Part shown: positions 34,226 through 41,805 of the stretch, piece after piece | How the letters are laid out: each line of letters starts with the position of its first letter | Numbering within the stretch: position 1 is the stretch's first letter | Source of the DNA: Planctomycetaceae bacterium | Lineage (GTDB): Bacteria; Planctomycetota; Planctomycetia; Pirellulales; Pirellulaceae | DNA: 43,283 bases | Reading direction: 5' to 3' | Assembly (NCBI GenBank): GCA_024642205.1 | Contig: JAHEBQ010000057.1 | Location: 1-43,283, forward strand | Notes under the pieces: model-generated | Told to the model about the DNA's origin: nothing | Databases searched by the model: none | What the model saw: only the letters and a program-made list of their open reading frames with translations | Position numbers and translations under genes: made by a program

Positions 34226-35302
34226 TCAATTGCCCAGGTATTGGGAGTAGAGTTTCCGCGCCATTGCAACGTCGTCGGTTCCCGACACGATCGCACGACC
34301 ATCGGGAAAAATCGTAAGCACATATTCTTCGATATAAAATCTTAGCAGAAACGCATTTGATTCGACTCGCCCCAATTCCTTCAAGCGAGCGGATAACTCC
34401 GATAGCGAGATCGTTTGTCGTTCCGGAAAACTCAACTGGACTGCGTTGCGGCCACAAAGCACCGCCGAGTGACTTCCGCGATCGCCATTGAGCCACTGGT
34501 AGGTGTGCTGTTTACACGTCGGGCAATCGACGCGGTCGCGAAGCGACGAAACATCCAACTGACGCACTTCGTTATCCCACAAGGCAAACACATTCAGTTT
34601 TCGACTGACGGAATTCCGATTCCCCGACAATATTTTGATTGCCTCGTTGGATTGAATCGACGCAATCACGTTGATGATCGGCGAGAGTATCCCATAGGAA
34701 TCGCACGTTGGAGTTGTTCCCGGTGGGGGAGGGCCGTCCAGCATCAAGCAATTGAGACATGCGCTTTCGCCGGGCAGAATCGTCATCGTTTGCCCGTCGG
34801 CACCGAGGCAACCACCGTAGATCCACGGAATTGACAACTTCACCGACACATCGTTCAGCAAAAACCGGATCTCAAAATTATCCGAGCCGTCCAGGATCAC
34901 ATCAACGTCAGCGCAATACGCTTCAAGATTGGAAGCATCGACGTCGGCCACAATTGCTTCGATCGCGATTTCCGAATTGATCCGGCGAAGCCTGTTGGCC
35001 GCGGCGACCGCTTTGGGCAATCCCGATTTCACATCTTCTTCGTCGTACAGAACCTGGCGCTGCAGATTGCTTTTTTCCAGAAAGTCACGATCAATCAATC
35101 GCAGTTTGCCGACGCCAGACCGGGCCAGCGTGTTGGCGATGACCGAGCCCAGGGCACCACAACCGACGATCAGCGCGTGCGATTGCTGCAATTTAAGCTG
35201 ACCCGACGGACCAATCGGTGGAAACCGAATCTGCCGCGCATAGCGCGACTCAGGTTTCGAAACCTCCGAGTCCTCGTTGGCATGTTGATTCAAGTCGCTC
35301 AT
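34226..35302 (-). CDS. ThiF/MoeB/HesA-family E1-like adenylyltransferase
   Basis: About 358 residues from ATG 35302; an earlier start at 35362 would add 20 poorly conserved residues. It activates the C-terminal Gly of a ubiquitin-like sulfur carrier (ThiS/MoaD type) with ATP. Motifs: RYARQIRFPPIG, GCGALGS (ATP loop), the Arg-finger region NLQRQVLYDEEDV, DGSDNFEIRFLLND, and PTCDSYGIL with the candidate catalytic Cys. Two zinc CxxC pairs, CLNC and CPTC, are present. After the E1 core there is a further ~90-residue domain (SLSELSARLKELGR ... FPDGRAIVSGTDD) in place of the rhodanese domain of some relatives. No ThiS/MoaD gene is nearby. It lies 81 bases after the UvrA-like gene. Confidence 0.88.
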   Translation of the reverse strand: MSDLNQHANEDSEVSKPESRYARQIRFPPIGPSGQLKLQQSHALIVGCGALGSVIANTLARSGVGKLRLIDRDFLEKSNLQRQVLYDEEDVKSGLPKAVAAANRLRRINSEIAIEAIVADVDASNLEAYCADVDVILDGSDNFEIRFLLNDVSVKLSIPWIYGGCLGADGQTMTILPGESACLNCLMLDGPPPPGTTPTCDSYGILSPIINVIASIQSNEAIKILSGNRNSVSRKLNVFALWDNEVRQLDVSSLRDRVDCPTCKQHTYQWLNGDRGSHSAVLCGRNAVQLSFPERQTISLSELSARLKELGRVESNAFLLRFYIEEYVLTIFPDGRAIVSGTDDVAMARKLYSQYLGN

Positions 35303-35383
35303 CAATAAACCACCGTTCCGTATCGCATCAAGCTTTCGTTTACCGTTGTCATCGTTCGGCAATAGGTACTTTGTTTACTGAGT

Positions 35384-37954
35384 TCACTGCACGGTCGTCG
35401 GGTTCTGCCACCCTCCGTCGTCAAGCCGTTCCAACTCTTCCTTCAAATACCGCCCCGTTAGAGATCCTTCGCTTGCCGCGACGGTTTCCGGTGTCCCCTG
35501 GGCAACAACCCGTCCCCCTTTGTCGGCTGCCCCGGGACCCAAGTCGATTATCCAGTCCGAATTCTTGATTAATTGTAAATTATGTTCGACCACAATCAGC
35601 GAATGCCCAACCGACAACAACGTGTCAAAACACTCCATCAACTTGACGACATCGCTCATGTGCAAACCCGTCGTCGGCTCGTCGAGAATAAACAACGCAC
35701 GCTTCGATTTTGACGCATTGAGGTAATGACCAAGCTTCAGCCGCTGGGCCTCTCCCGATGACAGCGTCGTTGCGGGCTGCCCGAGCCGAATGTAGTCCAA
35801 CCCGACGTCAATCAGCGACTTGAGTTTCGCCTGGACTTTCGGTTGACCTCGAAAAAACGAAAACGCTTCTCGAACGGTCAGGTCCAACGCTTCGGCAATA
35901 CTCTTCCCCCGGTATTTTACCGAAAGCACTTCGTCGCGATAGCGAGTGCCTCGGCATTGATCACAAACGATGTAAATATCCGACATGAATTGCATATCGA
36001 TTGAAATCTGTCCGGCGCCTTCGCATTTATCACAACGGCCACCGGCGACATTAAAACTGAATTGACTGACTTTGATATTGTGTGTTTTGGCATCCAGAGT
36101 TTCCGCGAATGTGCGGCGTATATCGTCAAAGGCCTTGACGTAAGTTACGGGGTTGCTTCTGGGGGATTTTCCAATCGGAGACTGATCCACCAGCACAACT
36201 TCGTCGAACTGACTGTCGCCAAACACCTCCCGGTAAGGGAGCGGCGGATCGCAGGCTTTTTCTTTGCGGTTACAAATGGCGCCGTACAGTGTTTGCTGGA
36301 CGAGAGAACTCTTCCCCGCGCCGCTCACACCGGTGACGGCACACAAACAACCCAAAGGAAATTCGACGTCGAGGTCCTGGAGATTATGCCCTGTTGCACC
36401 AACCAGTTTCAATCGACCACGTGGAGCGCGCCGATTTCCCGCACCGCATAGAACCCCTCGTCGCCCTGCCAGAAATTCACCGGTAATGCTGGTCTCGCAT
36501 TTCAACAATTCGGAGACCGTCCCATCAAAAACAACTTCGCCTCCCAAAACACCGGCTCCCGGTCCAATTTCCACGACGCGCTGAGCCGAACGGATCATTC
36601 TCGAGTCATGGTCAACGACCGCAACCGTGTTGCCGCGTCGATGGAGTTTGCCAATTGCCGCCGCCAGGCTACCAGTATCATGCGCATGCAACCCGATCGA
36701 TGGCTCGTCCAACACGTAAAGCATGTTGACCAGTGTCGAACTCAGGCATGACGTCAGCGAAACGCGCTGCGCTTCACCTGCACTGAGCGTCCGTAATGAG
36801 CGTTCAAGCGTCAGGTACGGCAAGCCGACCTGGCACAGGTAGTTCAACCGGGTTTTGATCTGGGGCAGTACCTGCCTCAGGATGGCCAACTCAAATTCGT
36901 TCCATGTCAGTGACTCAATAAACGTAACGGCTTGTTCGATCTTCAGGCTTCCGATCTCAAACAGATTTTTCCCTCCAATCCTGAAACTGAGGGCGTCTGT
37001 GTTCAGTCGACTTCCGTTGCACAACTCGCACTTGTCAAGCTCGGCGTTGTCGTTGTATCCTATTCCCCCGCATCGCCCGCAGGCTCCATATTTACTGGCA
37101 AAGCTGAACAGCCGAGGTTCCGGCGAAGGAAATGCCCGATTGCATTGATGGCAACGGAGCTCACGGGAAAACGTCCTCGAAAACCAATCCCGACCGTCGA
37201 CGGTATTGCTTTGCCAGGAGTCGTCGACCCTCGAATCCACCAGAACCTCGCATTGCCCGCACCCGAATTGAAACGCAAGCTCAAGTGACTCGCGAGTTCT
37301 GGCGAGGGCAGAGATTCCCGAGGTCAGTCGGTCAACCACAATCCGAATTGCGCCGGTCTTTCGTGGACGACCGGCAGGTCGAGCCGAATCCGGATTCGAC
37401 AAATCCACCGTAACTTCGTCGACGATCGCTCGAGAAAACCCGCTTCGCTTCGCGCCCATTAGCGCGATGCCGAAATCCTCCTCCAAATTCGCATGAAACA
37501 CGATTTGATAGCGCAGCCCATCTTCCAGCTCGCTGATGATTTGCGCCACCGATTGTGGACTGTGACGTGAGACCGGAACGGCGCAGGACGGGCAGACAAC
37601 TTCCCCCATTCGTGCGAACATCAAGCGCAGGTACTCAGTAATTTCCGTCGAGGTGCCGACTGTCGTCTTTTTGCCCACGTGGCCGCGAAAAGCCTGGACA
37701 GCAATTGCCGGGGGAATCCCTTCAATCCGGTCGGCATCGGGTTTGTCAAGCTGGCTGATGAACTGACGCGTGTGCGGCGACAGACTTTCGATGTACCGCC
37801 GCTGGCCTTCTGCGTACAAAGTATCAAAGGCAAGACTCGATTTGCCACTTCCGCTAAGTCCGCAAAAGGCGATCCACTCGCCGTGGGGGATGTTGAGGTC
37901 GACTCCTTTTAGATTGTTGACCCGAACGTTTCGCAATCGAATTTGTCTTGACAC
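35384..37954 (-). CDS. UvrA-like excinuclease ABC subunit (compact paralogue)
   Basis: An 856-residue UvrA-family protein starting at GTG 37954 (MSRQIRLRNVRVNNLKG). Two ABC ATPase halves are present: Walker A GLSGSGKSS (32-40) and GVSGAGKSS (about 543), signatures LSAGEAQRVSL (about 390) and LSSGEAQRLKLG (about 730), and Walker B phrases LYVLDEPSIGLHAHD and LFILDEPTTGLHMSD. Zinc CxxC pairs are kept (CPSC, CHQC, CGRCGG/CELC, CDKC/CDQC). It is about 85 residues shorter than E. coli UvrA. The UvrB-binding-like part seems reduced, and the segment between the zinc hairpin GRCGGIG and CELCNGSRL is nearly deleted. It is therefore more likely a second, specialised UvrA than the housekeeping one. It is a DNA-damage sensor by family. 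Confidence 0.85.
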   Translation of the reverse strand: MSRQIRLRNVRVNNLKGVDLNIPHGEWIAFCGLSGSGKSSLAFDTLYAEGQRRYIESLSPHTRQFISQLDKPDADRIEGIPPAIAVQAFRGHVGKKTTVGTSTEITEYLRLMFARMGEVVCPSCAVPVSRHSPQSVAQIISELEDGLRYQIVFHANLEEDFGIALMGAKRSGFSRAIVDEVTVDLSNPDSARPAGRPRKTGAIRIVVDRLTSGISALARTRESLELAFQFGCGQCEVLVDSRVDDSWQSNTVDGRDWFSRTFSRELRCHQCNRAFPSPEPRLFSFASKYGACGRCGGIGYNDNAELDKCELCNGSRLNTDALSFRIGGKNLFEIGSLKIEQAVTFIESLTWNEFELAILRQVLPQIKTRLNYLCQVGLPYLTLERSLRTLSAGEAQRVSLTSCLSSTLVNMLYVLDEPSIGLHAHDTGSLAAAIGKLHRRGNTVAVVDHDSRMIRSAQRVVEIGPGAGVLGGEVVFDGTVSELLKCETSITGEFLAGRRGVLCGAGNRRAPRGRLKLVGATGHNLQDLDVEFPLGCLCAVTGVSGAGKSSLVQQTLYGAICNRKEKACDPPLPYREVFGDSQFDEVVLVDQSPIGKSPRSNPVTYVKAFDDIRRTFAETLDAKTHNIKVSQFSFNVAGGRCDKCEGAGQISIDMQFMSDIYIVCDQCRGTRYRDEVLSVKYRGKSIAEALDLTVREAFSFFRGQPKVQAKLKSLIDVGLDYIRLGQPATTLSSGEAQRLKLGHYLNASKSKRALFILDEPTTGLHMSDVVKLMECFDTLLSVGHSLIVVEHNLQLIKNSDWIIDLGPGAADKGGRVVAQGTPETVAASEGSLTGRYLKEELERLDDGGWQNPTTVQ

Positions 37955-38028
37955 GAATATCAGTTTCAGGTTTCTGGTATTGAGACAGGAGTACTGGATA
38001 TCGAAAACCCAGGCCGAAATTTCCTGGG

Positions 38029-39054
38029 CTAAGAGATTTTGACAATCGTTCTTCCGAACAACTTGCCGGCCAGGATCTTTTCGATCTCGCCAGGGAGTTG
38101 TTCCAGCACGACTTCATGGCAGAACCCGGTCAGGTCCAGCTTCCACTGGTTGGCAATTTTGTTCCAGAGATTCATTCGAGTTTCACGTGAGATGTTGCCA
38201 CTGTCAATTCCGCAAAGCGTAACGCCTCTCAGGATAAAAGGGTAAACGGTAAGGCCAAGCTCGTGGCCGGCGACCTGCCCACAGGCGGTCACGCATGAAT
38301 GCAGCTTGGCTGCGCGAATCACCGAAGCCAGCGTCGCTCCCCCAACCGTGTCGACCACTCCGGCCCAGCGGCCTTTCAGCAAGGGAGTCGCGGAGTCATC
38401 CAGTGTTTGATTCCGCGTAATAACGTCGGCAGCACCGAGTCGTTTGAGCCATTCTGTTTTGTCTTTCTTCCCGGATGACGCGACCACTCGGTACCCTAGT
38501 TTGGAAAGCAATGCCACGGCGAAGATTCCAACTCCCCCGGAAGCCCCGGTGACAAGAATATCGCCTGATTCCGGGACGATGTCGTGCCTCATTATCTGTT
38601 CGACCGATTGAGCCGCCGTGAAACCTGCGGTTCCCCAGGCAGCAACGTGCTTCTGGGTCATTCCTGCAGGAACCGAATATACCCAATCTGCGGGGACACG
38701 CGCCAGCGCAGCAAACCCGCCATCGTGGGATGTTCCGAAATTCGCATGAGCGATGAATACCTGATCTCCCACCCGGATCCGACTATCGTCCGAAGCAAGC
38801 ACTTCGCCTACCGCATCGATGCCCGGTACCAGGGGAAATTTTCTCGCGACACCTGGATGCCCGCTGGCGGCCATGCCATCCTTGTAGTTCAGCGATGAAT
38901 AGGCGACTCGAACCAGCACCTCGCCGGCGTCGAGATCACCAATCGTGATTTGCCGGATCGACGTTTCAAACAGGGGCGCACTTGTCAAGACTGCGTTCTC
39001 GCTGGACGCAATCTTGCTGACAACCAAGGCAGGAAACTGTTTCGGAGTTGGCAT
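38029..39054 (-). CDS. acuI: YhdH/AcuI-type NADPH:quinone / acrylyl-CoA reductase
   Basis: A 341-residue medium-chain dehydrogenase/reductase of the YhdH/YhfP group. Features: the substrate-binding N-terminal domain ending YSSLNYKDGMA, FPLVPGIDAVGEV, GTAGFTAAQSVEQI, the NADPH fold DILVTGASGGVGIFAVALLS, SSGKKDKTEWLKRLGAADVI, and VDTVGG. It lacks zinc Cys ligands, as expected for this group. Known relatives reduce acryloyl-CoA in DMSP or propionate metabolism and detoxify unsaturated carbonyls. It is 74 bases upstream of the UvrA-like gene on the same strand. The symbol is given on the family likeness only. Confidence 0.9.
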   Translation of the reverse strand: MPTPKQFPALVVSKIASSENAVLTSAPLFETSIRQITIGDLDAGEVLVRVAYSSLNYKDGMAASGHPGVARKFPLVPGIDAVGEVLASDDSRIRVGDQVFIAHANFGTSHDGGFAALARVPADWVYSVPAGMTQKHVAAWGTAGFTAAQSVEQIMRHDIVPESGDILVTGASGGVGIFAVALLSKLGYRVVASSGKKDKTEWLKRLGAADVITRNQTLDDSATPLLKGRWAGVVDTVGGATLASVIRAAKLHSCVTACGQVAGHELGLTVYPFILRGVTLCGIDSGNISRETRMNLWNKIANQWKLDLTGFCHEVVLEQLPGEIEKILAGKLFGRTIVKIS

Positions 39055-39362
39055 GGCAATTAATGAAAGTCGGTTTCAAAGATGTCCGTCAAGTCTACCG
39101 GAAACCGGAATACTATCCATCGCACTGAAATCCTGATTACGGGAACTGACACTTGAGCAAACGATCGTTTCCGGAATTTCCTTCGCCGGTTGTCGCATGT
39201 CACACGGCGTTGCCAGTGTTTTATCGCGGTAATTCGTAACGAAGGGTAATTGGTCATTCGCGATGTACGGTTTAACGGCTACAGTAGAGACTGGTCAAAA
39301 TAGCGATGGGTGGTAGCAGACCTCCGCCCGGCTGACTCTCAACCCCCTTTTCAAACCCAGTT
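39055..39362. other. 308-bp divergent region between acuI and the kinase gene
   Basis: No gene is supported. It should hold both promoters. TACAGT at 39280-39285 is a possible -10 for the kinase, with only a poor -35 (TTCGCG at 39257-39262). No terminator or repeat is visible. Confidence 0.3.
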
Positions 39363-40985
39363 ATGGACCAAAACGAAGCTCGAGAAATTCCTGATCGTTC
39401 AGTGCTCTACCACTGCACATGCGGTGAACAAATTGTGCTGGATCCGTCGATCGGTGGTATGTGTTCCCGGTGCGACCGAAATGTTTCTCCGAAACTTCTC
39501 AACCAGGATTTGGGGGTCACCGTTTCGCTCAACGAGCAAAACGCAGGTCTGGAGCAGACGATGACCGGCGGTTTGAGCGCCGATGGATTCACGGTTGTGC
39601 CAGTCGACACGAGCGATTCCAGGCTTACCGAACCAGAGGAACTCATTGGCCAGATGTTTGGCCATTTTGAACTCATTACGCCGCTGGGCCGCGGAGGAAT
39701 GGGACAGGTCTATCGTGCATTTGACACATCCCTCAAACGCTATGCCGCGGTAAAACTGTTGCGCAGCGGGATGGGCAGGGCTAATTCGGCGTTGCGCAGC
39801 TCGGACGAAGAAGTTGAAAAACTGCTTCAAGAAGCGATTTCGCAGGCCCGCGTCACGCACCCCAATATCGTAACGATTTATTATGTCGGGAAACAGGACG
39901 GCAATCCCTTCCTCGCAATGGAATTAATCAATGGTGAACCGCTCAGCCAACGCATGACGTCCGTCGAAATGCCGTTTGATGAAATTGCCCCGGTCGCGCT
40001 TGAAATCACCAATGCCCTGAACTATTCATTTGACCTGGACATCATTCACGGTGACATCAAGCCATCGAACGTACTGATCACAAAAAATGGCACAGCCAAA
40101 CTCTCGGATTTCGGGATGTCGCGAAGCGCGTCTGGCGATAGCGGGAAAAACATCGGAGGAACACCGAATTACCTGGCTCCCGAACTATTGGTTGGCCAAT
40201 TGCCGTCCGTTCAATCTGACATGTACGCGCTTGGCGTGACGTTTTTTGAAATGACGTTTGGAAAATTGCCACTCACCATGACCGGAAAGAACATTCCGGA
40301 CTGGATCGAGATTCACAGGAAAAGCGAAGTGGTTTTCCCAACTCCCTGGCCACCCCGACTTCCTGAGATTTGGAAAACGGTCCTGGCCAAGATGATGGCC
40401 AAGAACCCCGAGGATCGTTATCAAAGCTACAATCAGCTGCTGGCGGACATCAGGTCTTTACAGCCGGGCTCGAAAATCGAGGCAAGATTTTTCCCTCGCC
40501 TGATCGGTGCAGGAATCGATTGGGCCAGTGCACTTTCGCTGGCCATCGTACTTCAGGTCGGGATCGGATTCGCGGCCTGGCAAAGTCTGCGCGACCAGCA
40601 TCCCGGAGTGGCCCTGCTGCTGCAAATCTGCAATTTCCTGCCAATCATTGCCTATACGATGGTGGTTTATTTTTGGCGTCAGTCGATCGGCCGAAGTCTG
40701 ATGCACATCCGGGTTGTAAACCAGTTTGGTATGCGGCCGACCGCCGGCGCGATGGTGTTGCGGAGTGCAATTCGAATGCAATTTCCCTGGGTCGTGATCT
40801 GCCTGGAACTTTTTCGACCGAATTCGGGAACCGCGTTCTCCGTGCTATTGTCATCGATTTATGCACTTTCTCTTTTGTTCTTGATGTTCGACATCGCTTT
40901 CATGGCGTTCAACTCAAAGGGGCGATCGATCCACGATCTGGTTTCCAACACGCGTGTGGTATTGGATACTAGCGGGGAAAACTAG
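39363..40985 (+). CDS. Ser/Thr protein kinase with zinc ribbon and RDD membrane domain
   Basis: A 540-residue protein. Residues about 17-37 form a zinc ribbon (HCTCGEQ ... CSRCDRN). The kinase domain follows: glycine loop LGRGGMGQVYRA (about 108), AAVKLLR with the catalytic Lys, the catalytic loop HGDIKPSN (about 228) and DFGMSRS (about 249), then GGTPNYLAPELL. The HRD Arg is replaced by Gly, so it lacks the 'RD' activation-loop control; catalytic Asp, Lys and DFG are intact, so it should be active. The last ~160 residues contain an RDD domain with four hydrophobic segments (WASALSLAIVLQVGIGFAAW and others), tying it to the membrane. Pkn2-like kinases with such tails are typical of planctomycetes. 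Confidence 0.9.
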   Translation: MDQNEAREIPDRSVLYHCTCGEQIVLDPSIGGMCSRCDRNVSPKLLNQDLGVTVSLNEQNAGLEQTMTGGLSADGFTVVPVDTSDSRLTEPEELIGQMFGHFELITPLGRGGMGQVYRAFDTSLKRYAAVKLLRSGMGRANSALRSSDEEVEKLLQEAISQARVTHPNIVTIYYVGKQDGNPFLAMELINGEPLSQRMTSVEMPFDEIAPVALEITNALNYSFDLDIIHGDIKPSNVLITKNGTAKLSDFGMSRSASGDSGKNIGGTPNYLAPELLVGQLPSVQSDMYALGVTFFEMTFGKLPLTMTGKNIPDWIEIHRKSEVVFPTPWPPRLPEIWKTVLAKMMAKNPEDRYQSYNQLLADIRSLQPGSKIEARFFPRLIGAGIDWASALSLAIVLQVGIGFAAWQSLRDQHPGVALLLQICNFLPIIAYTMVVYFWRQSIGRSLMHIRVVNQFGMRPTAGAMVLRSAIRMQFPWVVICLELFRPNSGTAFSVLLSSIYALSLLFLMFDIAFMAFNSKGRSIHDLVSNTRVVLDTSGEN

Positions 40986-41138
40986 TCGTCGGCAATTCTC
41001 GGTCTCCTGGACCGGGGAGAGACCGGATCTAGTACCGTCATTCGCAGGGGACGGGCCATGCTTGGTCTCAAACATGATCGTTTTACGTTGACTCTGTGAA
41101 CGAAATTTTAATCTCCCCCACATCCATGGAAAAAACCC

Positions 41139-41474
41139 TTGAACCACCCCGTCAAAACTCCGATTCCCCTCAGCGAAGTTGAGGCAAAAGAAGTCATCTC
41201 CGGATTCAATGGGCGTTTCATTCACTCTGACAATATGACGCTTGCTTATTGGACCATCGCCAAAAATGGAGTGCTCCCAGAGCACTCTCATCCCCACGAA
41301 CAAGTTGTCAATATGCTTCAAGGTGAATTCGAACTGACCGTCGATGGATTGCCGTACCGATTATCGGCAGGTGACGTGCTTATCATTCCCGGAGGAGTCA
41401 CGCATAGCGGGCGCGCCGTCACGAACTGCAGGATTCTGGATGTCTTTCATCCGGCTCGGGACGATTACCGGTAA
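41139..41474 (+). CDS. small cupin-domain protein
   Basis: A 111-residue single-cupin protein. The TTG start at 41139 is favoured by GGAAAA eight bases before it and by the immediate beta-strand start. The nearby ATG 41126 is in another frame and soon stops. Metal-binding cupin motif 1 is seen as PEHSHPHEQ ... LQGEFEL (His, His and Glu ligands) and motif 2 as GDVLIIPGGVTHSG (His). Such proteins are metal-dependent isomerases, dioxygenases or sugar-binding modules; no substrate can be told. It lies 153 bases after the kinase gene, where a 7-bp stem (41001-41007 with 41020-41026) might be a weak terminator. Confidence 0.88.
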   Translation: MNHPVKTPIPLSEVEAKEVISGFNGRFIHSDNMTLAYWTIAKNGVLPEHSHPHEQVVNMLQGEFELTVDGLPYRLSAGDVLIIPGGVTHSGRAVTNCRILDVFHPARDDYR

Positions 41475-41523
41475 ACGTCACTTGAGGATTCCTGGATTTC
41501 GTGATTGGTCCGGAATTAGTCGA

Positions 41524-41703
41524 ATGTTGAAGCGCGACGATGGCGCAAGCGAGACGATTCTCGGCGAAATCCGGAAACTGGAAGCCAAACTGGACCTCAT
41601 GAAAAGAAGCTGGCATGTTTCCTCATTTCCGATCGAATTCTTACCCGCGCCTCCAAGTCACCCCAGCTTAAACCAGTTTCAGGCCACCCAACCGCAGGTT
41701 TAA
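41524..41703 (+). CDS. possible small protein, 59 residues
   Basis: An ATG-started frame with an amphipathic, charged helix (ETILGEIRKLEAKLDLMK) and a Pro/Ser-rich tail. It begins 49 bases after the cupin gene. No clear ribosome-binding site is seen (GGAATTAG is distant) and I do not recognise it. It may be a genuine small gene or chance. The rest of 41475-41805 holds a palindrome at 41711-41729 and presumably the promoter of the DUF11 gene. Confidence 0.25.
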   Translation: MLKRDDGASETILGEIRKLEAKLDLMKRSWHVSSFPIEFLPAPPSHPSLNQFQATQPQV

Positions 41704-41710
41704 ACAAATT

Positions 41711-41729
41711 AGAATAATCCGGATATTCT
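41711..41729. promoter_or_regulatory. near-perfect palindrome upstream of the DUF11 gene
   Basis: AGAATA-A-TCCGGA-TATTCT: two 6-base arms around the self-complementary TCCGGA, with one unpaired A. It lies 76 bases before the ATG at 41806, between two transcription units. It could be an operator or a structured leader; no T tract follows, so a terminator is unlikely. Confidence 0.4.
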
Positions 41730-41805
41730 TCTAAACTTACCCAGCCCGCAAAGTCGATTGTTCACAAGGACGTAGTCGTCTTTACGTAATCAGGGTAAGA
41801 AATCA

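Noticed and set aside
41126..41181. ATG 41126 as start of the cupin gene
   Set aside because: It is in a different frame and stops after 18 codons; the cupin motifs are in the TTG 41139 frame.
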